Assembly: GCA_024234265.1 (NCBI GenBank)
Contig: JACKOM010000021.1
Coordinates: forward strand, 1 to 33,010
Direction of reading: 5' to 3'
Source of the DNA: Oceanospirillaceae bacterium
GTDB taxonomy: Bacteria; Pseudomonadota; Gammaproteobacteria; Pseudomonadales; Oceanobacteraceae
Length of the DNA: 33,010 nt
Positions 1 to 7,333 of the stretch are shown one piece after another. Positions within the stretch are counted from its first letter, which is position 1; the number at the start of each line of letters is the position of its first letter. Both the position numbers and the translations under genes were made by a program. The notes under the pieces are model-generated. The model searched no databases. It was given only the letters and a program-made list of their open reading frames with translations, and had not been told where the DNA came from.

Positions 1-1033
1 GGAAACTGTCGATGTTATAGGGAATGCCATATTTCGCAGCGATTGCCTGTACCTGCGGCACCATGGCGCGGTAACGCCAGGCCGGCACATCGGGGAATAA
101 ATGGTGTTCAACCTGGCAGCTTAAATGGCCGGTCATAATGTGGAACCATTTACGCCCGGTTAAGTTGGAGCTGCCCAGCATCTGGCGGAAATACCAGTGG
201 CCACGGCTTTCGTTTTTACAGTCTTCTTCGCTGAAAATATGCACACCATCGGTGAAGTGACCACAGAAAATAATCGTGGATGTCCACCAGTTACGGATAA
301 AGTTCGCCACAAAGTTACCCAGTAATACAGGCACAAATGCAGGGAAACAAATCAGCGGGTAGAAAATATAATCTTTAAATAACTGACGACCCGCTTTGCC
401 AAAAAACATCTTTTTCAACGCTTCGTCACTTAATGGGCTGGTGCGGTCAGCACGTTTTTTACCGAGATAAACCCGCTCTGCGGCCAGCTCATGGAAAGCT
501 ACGCCCCACTGGAACAGGCTGCTGAGAATAAAATAAGTGCCAAACTGGAAGAGGTTTTTAAAACGCCAGGCGTAATCACTGGATAAACGCAGCAGGCCAT
601 AACCAAAATCGCGGTCTTTACCGAGAATATTGGTATAGGTGTGGTGCTCGTAATTGTGCACACGTTTCCAGCTGCCGGAATCACCCACGATATCCCAGTC
701 AAAATTACGCGAGTTAATATTTTTATCGTTCATAAAATCATATTGCCCGTGCAATACGTTATGGCCGATTTCCATATTATCGAGAATTTTACTGACACCC
801 AGGGCAACGGCGCCAAACACCCAGAAAGCCCAGTGATATAAACCACCGACTAAAGCAATACGGGCAATAATTTCTAGGCTACGCTGGAAAGCAATTAAAC
901 GGCGCATGTAACGCGCATCTTTTTCGCCCACGTCCGCCAGGGCGGCATCGCGGATTTTATCCAGATCGGCAGCCAGATTATCTAACTGGGCCGCATCCAG
1001 GGCCGGAATGCTCTGCATATTTTTTTTGCTCAT
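1..1033 (-). CDS. Membrane fatty acid desaturase, 3' end cut by window edge
   Basis: The frame is open from an ATG at 1033 to the left edge (about 344 codons), so the C-terminus is missing. The three histidine boxes of membrane di-iron acyl desaturases are visible: H91-x3-H95 (GHNVLHGQYD), HNYEHH at 126-131, and QVEHH near 306-312. Hydrophobic segments flank the boxes, as expected for an inner-membrane enzyme that inserts a double bond into acyl chains, probably acyl-CoA or phospholipid-bound. It starts 10 nt after the stop of the ferredoxin-reductase gene upstream, so the two are almost certainly co-transcribed, like the DesC-DesB pair of Pseudomonas aeruginosa. Exact substrate and position of desaturation cannot be read from the sequence. 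Confidence 0.9.
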   Translation of the reverse strand, partial: MSKKNMQSIPALDAAQLDNLAADLDKIRDAALADVGEKDARYMRRLIAFQRSLEIIARIALVGGLYHWAFWVFGAVALGVSKILDNMEIGHNVLHGQYDFMNDKNINSRNFDWDIVGDSGSWKRVHNYEHHTYTNILGKDRDFGYGLLRLSSDYAWRFKNLFQFGTYFILSSLFQWGVAFHELAAERVYLGKKRADRTSPLSDEALKKMFFGKAGRQLFKDYIFYPLICFPAFVPVLLGNFVANFIRNWWTSTIIFCGHFTDGVHIFSEEDCKNESRGHWYFRQMLGSSNLTGRKWFHIMTGHLSCQVEHHLFPDVPAWRYRAMVPQVQAIAAKYGIPYNIDSF

Positions 1034-1043
1034 CGTTTTCACC

Positions 1044-2156
1044 TTAAATATCCAGTACCACATCACCCACCGGCACCGACACACACATCTGCACATCCTG
1101 CGCGCCGGTATCCGAGTACTGACCGGTTTTGGTATTCAGCACCACACCGGATTCTTTTTTACAAATACACTGGTAACACACACCCATACGGCAACCGGAC
1201 GCGGGTTTTAAACCGGCATTTTCTGCCATATCCAATAAGGTTTGCTGTTGCTCAGGGTTAATGCTTTGTTTGCCACTGCGGCGGAACTCAGTCACACCCG
1301 CTGTTGCAATACCATCCAACTGCAGTGGCGCCGGGCCAAAAAATTCAAAATGAATATTGCCCTGTGCCACACCTAATTCAGCTAACAGCTGACGGCTGTG
1401 GGTAATCATGGCCGAAGGGCCACAGATATAAATATCGCGCGCCGCATAATCCGGGCAATAAACATCCAGATGCTGCTGACTGAAAAAACCTTCGAGGGAC
1501 GTATCCACCAGCACCACACGCACATGGGGCATATCCGCCTGACGGGCCAGTAACTCACGTTTAAACAGGTGGGCACTGGCATCCTGCGCGTAATACAGCA
1601 GGGTGACAGCTGCGGGGTAATCCTGCAGGCCGGCCAGCATGCTGCGGAACGGGGTAATACCTGAACCACCGGCCAGCATTAACAGAGGTTTATCACTGGC
1701 CTTAAGCACAAACTCACCCTGGGCATGGCCCAGATGCACTTTTGCACCGGTGGTTAATGCCATACGCAGCCAGGGGGTGATATGCCCTTTTTCCTGCACA
1801 CGGATGGATAACTCAATGGTGCCCTGCTGGCGGAACTGCTGCACACCGGAAGAAATACTGAAATAACGGCTGAAGCGGCGCCCGTCGCGCTCAACACACA
1901 GCTCAACATACTGGCCGGCCGTAAAACCTTTAAAACCACGCCCAGGTTTTAATATCAGGCTGAATACATGGTCGTTTTCGTGGCGTACCTGCACCACTCG
2001 GGCCGGGATTTTACCCGCCACAAAGCTGGGTTTAACCAGCTGAATCAGGGGTTCGAAGTAGTCTGCAAAGGTTGTGGTGCGGGCAACCGCATATACAAAA
2101 CTGGCCCACAGACCCGATGGATTGCCGTTATCCGGCAGATTTTGAACATTGGCCAT
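1044..2156 (-). CDS. Ferredoxin-NADP-type reductase with C-terminal 2Fe-2S domain (desaturase electron donor)
   Basis: 370 residues. Order of domains: a short N-terminal extension; a flavin-binding barrel with the RYFS motif at 97-100; a nucleotide-binding domain with AGGSGITP near 170; and a plant-type 2Fe-2S domain with cysteines at 322, 327, 330 and 358. This architecture passes electrons from NAD(P)H through flavin to an iron-sulfur cluster. The neighbouring desaturase, 10 nt downstream, is the obvious acceptor. A good ribosome site (AAGGAG, 2162-2167 on the reverse strand) supports the ATG at 2156. It is probably functionally equivalent to DesC of Pseudomonas aeruginosa. That assignment rests on domain order and neighbourhood, not on a similarity search. 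Confidence 0.88.
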   Translation of the reverse strand: MANVQNLPDNGNPSGLWASFVYAVARTTTFADYFEPLIQLVKPSFVAGKIPARVVQVRHENDHVFSLILKPGRGFKGFTAGQYVELCVERDGRRFSRYFSISSGVQQFRQQGTIELSIRVQEKGHITPWLRMALTTGAKVHLGHAQGEFVLKASDKPLLMLAGGSGITPFRSMLAGLQDYPAAVTLLYYAQDASAHLFKRELLARQADMPHVRVVLVDTSLEGFFSQQHLDVYCPDYAARDIYICGPSAMITHSRQLLAELGVAQGNIHFEFFGPAPLQLDGIATAGVTEFRRSGKQSINPEQQQTLLDMAENAGLKPASGCRMGVCYQCICKKESGVVLNTKTGQYSDTGAQDVQMCVSVPVGDVVLDI

Positions 2157-2170
2157 AACAGCTCCTTAAG

Positions 2171-2212
2171 TTTCGGCGAACATTTGTACACCGAAATTAG
2201 CAACATGTCCAA
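2171..2212 (-). promoter_or_regulatory. Possible promoter and operator of the reductase-desaturase operon
   Basis: On the reverse strand TTGGAC (2207-2212) and TACAAA (2183-2188) are separated by 18 nt and could form a sigma70-type promoter. An imperfect palindrome with TTTCGG/CCGAAA outer arms (2171-2196) overlaps the -10 element. In Pseudomonas the comparable operon is controlled by the TetR-type repressor DesT, so an operator here would make sense. The match is by eye only. Confidence 0.3.
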
Positions 2213-2380
2213 TCATCTGTTTTGCAAAAACCACCATAAATGGCGCAAAAGTGACATGATTCATTGATATCAAAGGGGTTTGAGGCTGTTCAAAAAACGC
2301 TCAAAAGACAAACAATTGTTTACTTTGTTATGAACTACACCGCGTCACAGGGTGGAAAGCAGATGGGGGGAATATAGATA

Positions 2381-2401
2381 AGCTATCAGCTATCAGCTAT
2401 C
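2381..2401. repeat. Three tandem copies of AGCTATC
   Basis: Three perfect head-to-tail copies of the 7-mer AGCTATC, followed by a degenerate fourth (AGCCATT). A related string (AAGCTATCAAGCTT) occurs at about 3887-3900, on the other side of the AT-rich island. This could be a dispersed extragenic repeat or slippage product. Confidence 0.7.
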
Positions 2402-2537
2402 AGCCATTAGTGACCAGCAAGCGGTAAGCGTGACCAGAAAGGGATGAACAGGGTGTTTATGAAGGGAAAGTGCTAACGCGGTGTTTTGGCTTGTTACCGA
2501 TGGAAGCGTCTATATATTTTATTTTGTTCCAGCAAAC

Positions 2538-3038
2538 CTACCTGAGCCAAAAAGGATAATCATCCAAAACAAGCTCATCATAATCCTTCAAAGGCCTATT
2601 TCTATCTATAAAAAATCCAGGCATATCGGAAATAACAATTCTAACTGGCTGATAAATATTAAATTCAACAAAAAATGATATAGCTGAGGATATTGCCTTT
2701 GAAAACAAATCAAAATATCTAGAAAAAATAGCACCTAACGTGCCCTGTTCTGGATCCAACCATGTTAGTTCACGATCCCCCTTAAAAACCTCATCCCATT
2801 CAACTGAGGAAGCAGTTAAATTTAAAAAATTTTTTTGTAATTTCCCCATTAGAATAGAGGCGCGCTCTAATTCATCTTGTTTTAAATAACGCCTATAAAG
2901 GCTATCCGTTATTAAACTCCAATCATCCCCATCCTGGCTTACAACAAATGTGTTTATGCAATCAAAGAATAATACTACATCTGACACTGGGCCAAGTTCA
3001 TACACTGTATGACCACCATCAAAACCGATCTTTCTCAT
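2538..3038 (-). CDS. Small acidic protein of unknown function, AT-rich gene
   Basis: 166 residues, rich in Asp and Glu, soluble, no signal peptide. Aromatic residues are scattered in motifs such as FFDCIN, DDWS, LYRRYLK and DDYPFWL near the C-terminus. I do not recognise the family with certainty. The size, acidity and isolated AT-rich context resemble immunity proteins of polymorphic or contact-dependent toxins, but no toxin gene is in the window and this is only a suggestion. The ribosome site in front of the ATG at 3038 is weak. It sits 78 bp downstream of another AT-rich gene on the same strand, and both differ clearly in base composition from the his and desaturase genes around them, suggesting acquisition by transfer. 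Confidence 0.65.
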   Translation of the reverse strand: MRKIGFDGGHTVYELGPVSDVVLFFDCINTFVVSQDGDDWSLITDSLYRRYLKQDELERASILMGKLQKNFLNLTASSVEWDEVFKGDRELTWLDPEQGTLGAIFSRYFDLFSKAISSAISFFVEFNIYQPVRIVISDMPGFFIDRNRPLKDYDELVLDDYPFWLR

Positions 3039-3116
3039 TCTGATTTAAACCTTATATTAGTAGAGCTAAAAACAACGACATCGCGACAGCCATCTTAAGC
3101 CCTTGTATATGCCATC

Positions 3117-3662
3117 CTAGTTTTTAATTTTCTTATACAAAACCCTTAATACATCTACACCTGAACACCCAAAAATCATTCCTTCACGAATAAACAAAAA
3201 CGTTTTACCGTCACAAACCTCAATAAACTCTATGTCTTTTTTGATATCACTGGGCAGCAACGGATTCTGAAACTTCAGCTTTGAATGTTCATTAAAAGCC
3301 TTTCTTGCTTTCTTCAAACGAAGTTTCATTAAAAAACCGCCATAAATACCATCGAGATGACTAACATCTGGAATCTCAGCAACCACATAGAATACCTTTG
3401 CAGGGCCATTGGCATTACTCACATGGGCCAGATAAAACCTAAAAGAATCAAATGCCATGCACATATCAACATAAAAAACACTAGCAACTATCAAGCTGCC
3501 ATTAAAATTATTATCACAAACCGAATTATTACCATCAAAAACATCGGCCATACATGATTTCAAATACGTCGTTCGCCCAACAATTTTATATGCAATAAAA
3601 ATGTGAGCTAAAACCAAAAACAGCACCATTAGAATTAACCACAATCCAAAATAGGCATCCAT
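3117..3662 (-). CDS. Membrane-anchored protein of unknown function, AT-rich gene
   Basis: 181 residues with one strongly hydrophobic segment at about 7-27 followed by positively charged residues (Lys/Arg), so probably a single N-terminal anchor. The rest looks soluble and mixed alpha/beta. AGGGA, about 7 nt upstream, supports the ATG at 3662. The protein is not recognised. It lies immediately upstream of, and in the same direction as, the 166-residue gene ending at 2538, and the two share low GC. They may be co-transcribed and acquired together. Confidence 0.6.
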   Translation of the reverse strand: MDAYFGLWLILMVLFLVLAHIFIAYKIVGRTTYLKSCMADVFDGNNSVCDNNFNGSLIVASVFYVDMCMAFDSFRFYLAHVSNANGPAKVFYVVAEIPDVSHLDGIYGGFLMKLRLKKARKAFNEHSKLKFQNPLLPSDIKKDIEFIEVCDGKTFLFIREGMIFGCSGVDVLRVLYKKIKN

Positions 3663-3821
3663 CTTTTATCCCTAATAACCGTATATTAAAAAAGAACTTC
3701 ATCCTAAAAATTCAAAAATCAGGCACAGCGCTTGTGCTTTCCGCTATCGACTTCAAACTTCGAACTGTTAACTCTTAAACTTGCTCCTGCATTTTCAGGA
3801 TACAGGCCATCCCGGGCCATA

Positions 3822-3848
3822 AAAAACCCCGGCAGGGCCGGGGTTTTT
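3822..3848 (-). terminator. Rho-independent terminator after hisC (symmetrical)
   Basis: A perfect 12-bp stem (AAAAACCCCGGC, 3822-3833, with GCCGGGGTTTTT, 3837-3848) with a 3-nt loop and a T-run on either strand. It lies 45 bp beyond the hisC stop and would end the his operon transcript; being symmetrical, it also works for plus-strand transcripts. Confidence 0.85.
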
Positions 3849-3893
3849 AGGGGCGCTTCCTGCGTCCAGCTTCTGACTTCCAGCCTCAAGCTA

Positions 3894-4970
3894 TCAAGCT
3901 TGTGCAATCTCGCGCAGGGCATCCATCAGCGCGGCATTCTGCTCGGTGGTGCCGACGGTAATACGCAGGCAATCTTTTAACAGCGGGTGGCCGCCATCCA
4001 AACACTTGATCAGAATTTTGCGTTGTTTCAGCCCTTCAAACCAGTTGCGCGCCTGACCTGCCGGGGTGCGCACCAGCACAAAGTTGGCTTCGCTCGGGAA
4101 TACGGTCACACCCGGCAGGCTGGCTAAATCTTTTTGCAGCATGACGCGGTCAACGCGGATTTGCTCGGTCTGAATCACCATCATTTCGTAGTGTTCCAAG
4201 GCAAACAAAGCGCTGGCCTGGGTGAGCACGTTGATGTTGTAAGGCAGACGCAGTTTATCCAGCTCGTGCAGGCATTCTTTATTACCGATCAAAAGGCCTA
4301 AACGTAAACCGGCGAGGCCCACCTTGGATAAGGTACGCATAATCAGCACATGGTCGTAACGGTCCAGCCAGTCGATATGGTCGGCATCGGTGAAGGCCAT
4401 GTAGGCTTCGTCGATCACCACGAATCCGGGGGCCGCCTCAACAATTTCGGTAAGGGTCTTTTCATCCCACAGGTTGCCGGTGGGATTGTTGGGCTGGGCT
4501 AAAAACACTAACGCAGGTTCGTGGGCAATCACGGCGCTGAGCATGGCATCGCGGTCCAGCTCAAAATCGTTTTGCAGGGGCACGCCCACATATTTCAAAC
4601 CACAGAAAGTGGCGATCATTTTGTACATCACAAAACCCGGTTCCGGGGCGAGGATAGTCGCACCGGGTTTAGCCAAGGCCATGGCGAGCAGCTGGATAAT
4701 TTCATCCGAGCCGTTGCCCAGCAGCAGGTCGTATTTGTCGTCCACACCCATTAAGCGGCGCAGGCCGTCTTTCACCAATTGGGCGGCAGGGTCAGGGTAA
4801 CGGTTGATGGGTAAATCCCGCAGGCTGTCGCTCCAGGCTTCACGGGCCACCGCCGGCCATACATAGGGGTTTTCCATGGCGTCGAGTTTGATCATGTCGT
4901 CACTCGCGGGCACATGGTAGGCCGACAGGGCCTGAATTTCGTCACGAATCAGTTTTTTAACGCGGCTCAT
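3894..4970 (-). CDS. hisC: Histidinol-phosphate aminotransferase
   Basis: 358 residues, normal length for HisC. This class I/II PLP aminotransferase converts imidazole-acetol phosphate plus glutamate to histidinol phosphate in histidine synthesis. Visible landmarks are GNGSDE near 85-90, the NNPTG motif at 161-165, DEAY at 187-190, and the Schiff-base lysine K216 in TLSKVGLAGLRLG. It is the last gene of hisG-hisD-hisC, which sits next to murA as in Pseudomonas. A strong terminator follows. A hairpin separates it from hisD, 51 bp upstream, and might tune its expression. Confidence 0.96.
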   Translation of the reverse strand: MSRVKKLIRDEIQALSAYHVPASDDMIKLDAMENPYVWPAVAREAWSDSLRDLPINRYPDPAAQLVKDGLRRLMGVDDKYDLLLGNGSDEIIQLLAMALAKPGATILAPEPGFVMYKMIATFCGLKYVGVPLQNDFELDRDAMLSAVIAHEPALVFLAQPNNPTGNLWDEKTLTEIVEAAPGFVVIDEAYMAFTDADHIDWLDRYDHVLIMRTLSKVGLAGLRLGLLIGNKECLHELDKLRLPYNINVLTQASALFALEHYEMMVIQTEQIRVDRVMLQKDLASLPGVTVFPSEANFVLVRTPAGQARNWFEGLKQRKILIKCLDGGHPLLKDCLRITVGTTEQNAALMDALREIAQA

Positions 4971-4995
4971 AGGGGCTTCCCAAACGTATAAGCAG

Positions 4996-5017
4996 AACGG
5001 GCCCCGCAGGGCCCGTT
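4996..5017 (-). other. Intercistronic hairpin between hisD and hisC
   Basis: Perfect 9-bp stem AACGGGCCC/GGGCCCGTT with a CGCA loop in the short gap between hisD and hisC. There is no T-run after it on the transcribed strand, so it is more likely an mRNA-stability or processing element, or a weak attenuator, than a full terminator. Confidence 0.6.
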
Positions 5018-5021
5018 GGTA

Positions 5022-6326
5022 TCAGTCTTTAATGCGGTACTCGGCGCTGCGCGCGTGGGCGGTGAGGCTTTCACCGCGGGCCAGCACGGAAGCCACCTTG
5101 CCCAGTTCAGAGGCGCCATCGGCGCTGCACATGATCAGGCTGGAGCGTTTCTGGAAGTCATATACACCCAGGGGGGATGAGAAACGCGCGGTGCCTGAAG
5201 TGGGCAATACGTGGTTCGGGCCGGCGCAATAATCACCCAGGGCTTCAGCGGTGTAACGCCCCATGAAAATCGCACCGGCGTGGCGGATTTTTTTGGCCAT
5301 GGCCATGGGGTCGGCCACGGATAACTCTAAGTGTTCAGGGGCGATACGGTTGGCCACGGCAATGGCTTCGGCTTCGTCTTTCACCAGAATCAGGGCACCA
5401 CGGCCTTCAATGGAGGCACGGATAATATCGGCACGTTCCATGGTGGGCAGCAGTTTATTGATGCTGGCGTGGACCTGTTCAATGTATTGCGCATCCCAGC
5501 TCAGCAGGATGGACTGGGCGTCTTCGTCGTGTTCGGCCTGGGAGAATAAGTCCATGGCAATCCAGTCAGGGTCGGTTTTACCGTCACACACCACGAGGAT
5601 TTCCGACGGGCCGGCGATCATGTCGATACCCACTTCACCAAACACAAAACGTTTGGCGGTGGCGACATAGATGTTGCCGGGGCCCACGATTTTATCGACT
5701 TTCGGTACTGTCTGGGTGCCGTAGGCTAATGCGGCAACCGCCTGCGCACCACCAATGGTGAATACGCGGCTGACACCGGCCACCGCAGCAGCGGCCAGCA
5801 CTAATTGATTCACTTCACCGCGGGGGGTTGGCACCACCATGATGATTTCCTGCACACCGGCCACATGGGCGGGGATGGCATTCATCAGCACGCTGGAGGG
5901 GTACGCCGCTTTGCCGCCGGGCACGTAAATGCCCACGCGGTCCATCGGGGTCACCTGCTGGCCCAGCACTGTGCCATCGGTTTCCTGGTACTGCCAGGAT
6001 TCACCCTTTTGTTTTTCGTGGTAACGGCGCACGCGCTCGGCGGCGGTTAACAGGGCCTGTTTCTGCGAGGCAGGCAGGCTCTCTAACGCCTGTTGCAGGG
6101 CCGCCTGACCCAGCTCAAGCTGGGCCATGGAGGCCACGTCTAAATGGTCAAAACGCTTGGTGTAGTCAATTACCGCGGCATCACCCTGGGTTTTCACCTG
6201 ATGCAGGATATCCAGCACGGTATGCTGGATGCTCTGGTCAGATACGGATTCCCAGGCGAGCAGGTTATTCATCACCTGCTCAAAATCGTTTTGCTGGCTG
6301 CTGAACTTACGCACGTTTACCGTCAT
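5022..6326 (-). CDS. hisD: Histidinol dehydrogenase
   Basis: 434 residues, the usual length. It catalyses the last two steps of histidine synthesis, histidinol to histidine with two NAD+, using a zinc ion. Diagnostic stretches are the glycine-rich GPGNIYVATAKR, GIDMIAGPSE, the zinc-ligand region SQAEHDEDAQ, and the C-terminal NHVLPTSGTARFSSPLGV. GGAG six bases before the ATG supports the start. It follows hisG by 23 nt and is transcribed with it. Confidence 0.97.
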   Translation of the reverse strand: MTVNVRKFSSQQNDFEQVMNNLLAWESVSDQSIQHTVLDILHQVKTQGDAAVIDYTKRFDHLDVASMAQLELGQAALQQALESLPASQKQALLTAAERVRRYHEKQKGESWQYQETDGTVLGQQVTPMDRVGIYVPGGKAAYPSSVLMNAIPAHVAGVQEIIMVVPTPRGEVNQLVLAAAAVAGVSRVFTIGGAQAVAALAYGTQTVPKVDKIVGPGNIYVATAKRFVFGEVGIDMIAGPSEILVVCDGKTDPDWIAMDLFSQAEHDEDAQSILLSWDAQYIEQVHASINKLLPTMERADIIRASIEGRGALILVKDEAEAIAVANRIAPEHLELSVADPMAMAKKIRHAGAIFMGRYTAEALGDYCAGPNHVLPTSGTARFSSPLGVYDFQKRSSLIMCSADGASELGKVASVLARGESLTAHARSAEYRIKD

Positions 6327-6349
6327 GACTACTCCAATTGCGCCTGTGC

Positions 6350-6991
6350 TCAGCGGCGGCGGGCGACCGCTGCCGCAAGTTGTTCCAGAATGGGCTGAAT
6401 CTGTTTGTGTTTCATTTTCATCGCCGCCTGGCCCACCACTAAACGGGAGCTGATCGGGGCAATTAAATCACGGGCCTCAAGGCCGTTGGCCTTTAAGGTA
6501 TTGCCGGTATCGACGATATCCACGATCACGTCGGCCAGGCCCATGATGGGGGCTAATTCCATACCACCGTAGAGTTTGATGATGTCAGCCTGACGGCCCT
6601 GCTCGGCGTAATAACGCTTGGCAACGTTCACAAACTTAGTGGCCACCTTGAGGCGGCCCTTGGGTTCTACGGCATCTTTTAAGGCGGCGGTCATCAGGCG
6701 GCAGCGGGCAATGTTGAGATCCAGAGGCTCATACAGGCCATTGCTGCCGTATTCCATCAGCACGTCTTTACCGGCAACCCCCATGTCCGCAGCGCCGTAT
6801 TCCACATAGGTGGGCACGTCGGTCGCACGGATAACCACCAGCTTGATGTGCTCATGGTTGGTATCAAAAATCAGCTTGCGGCTTTTGTTGATATCTTCTG
6901 CCGGCACTATGCCTGCCTCTGCGAACAGGGGCAGTGTGTCATCCAGAATACGGCCCTTGGAGAGGGCAATGGTCAGGGGTTGCAGACTCAT
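6350..6991 (-). CDS. hisG: ATP phosphoribosyltransferase, short form
   Basis: First committed enzyme of histidine synthesis: ATP plus PRPP gives phosphoribosyl-ATP. I place the start at the ATG at 6991 (MSLQPLTIALSKGRI), which has a TAGGA site six bases upstream, rather than at 7015, which has none. That gives 213 residues. The catalytic domain is complete, including the PRPP loop region DIVDTGNTLKANGL, but the C-terminal histidine-binding domain of long HisG (about 300 residues) is absent. Short HisG proteins of this kind work only with the regulatory subunit HisZ, which is not in the window. The 5' flank directly abuts a repeat element that separates it from murA. Confidence 0.93.
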   Translation of the reverse strand: MSLQPLTIALSKGRILDDTLPLFAEAGIVPAEDINKSRKLIFDTNHEHIKLVVIRATDVPTYVEYGAADMGVAGKDVLMEYGSNGLYEPLDLNIARCRLMTAALKDAVEPKGRLKVATKFVNVAKRYYAEQGRQADIIKLYGGMELAPIMGLADVIVDIVDTGNTLKANGLEARDLIAPISSRLVVGQAAMKMKHKQIQPILEQLAAAVARRR

Positions 6992-7002
6992 GGACAATCC
7001 TA

Positions 7003-7333
7003 AGGGCCTGTTCATACTAATTAAACAGGCCTGTTATCGGCTAAAAAATACCTCAGACAAGGCGCTGAGAGAGTGGGATGTTCAACACATCCTGCGCTTC
7101 CCCCCTACGGGGTTTCACGCCAATCTGTTCCAGACAGATTGGTAACGGGTTAAGCAAACGAACAGCAACGCAGTATGAGGTTTTTTTAGCCTTAACCCTA
7201 TGGGCTGAGGCCAGTTTTCCACATAAACAGTGTCGTTCGTCATTCATTTAGCCCGCTAATATCACTCCTCTCTCCTTGTTCTGAGAAAAACTGGCTCTCA
7301 GCAGGCCTGGTTCACTCAGTGTGAACAGGCCCT
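7003..7333. mobile_element. MITE-like repeat with long imperfect inverted ends
   Basis: The ends are perfect 12-bp inverted repeats: AGGGCCTGTTCA at 7003-7014 and its complement TGAACAGGCCCT at 7322-7333. When the right end is reversed, similarity continues inward for about 60 bp (shared ACT, AACCAGGCCTG-like, CTCAG and ACAAGG blocks), as in miniature inverted-repeat elements. CTA occurs at both borders (7000-7002 and 7332-7334) and may reflect the target. Inside are a 9-bp hairpin (7120-7142) and a 64-codon reverse-strand ORF (7053-7247) that shows no domain or ribosome site and is probably not a gene. The element separates murA and hisG, which are adjacent in Pseudomonas. Its right end overlaps the murA stop codon. 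Confidence 0.7.

Larger units (their letters stand above)
2157..2537. other. Intergenic region, 381 bp, no gene seen
   Basis: Apart from the putative promoter near 2171-2212, it holds a 12-bp palindrome (AAACAATTGTTT, 2310-2321) and a short tandem repeat at 2381-2401. GC content starts to drop towards the accessory genes on its right. No convincing ORF with a ribosome site was found. Confidence 0.6.

Noticed and set aside
2381..2401. Tandem AGCTATC repeat as a CRISPR or iteron array
   Set aside because: Only three contiguous 7-bp units, no spacers, no replication or Cas genes nearby.
3719..3980. Short frames on both strands around the hisC terminator
   Set aside because: They cross the terminator hairpin and low-complexity intergenic repeats and have no ribosome sites.
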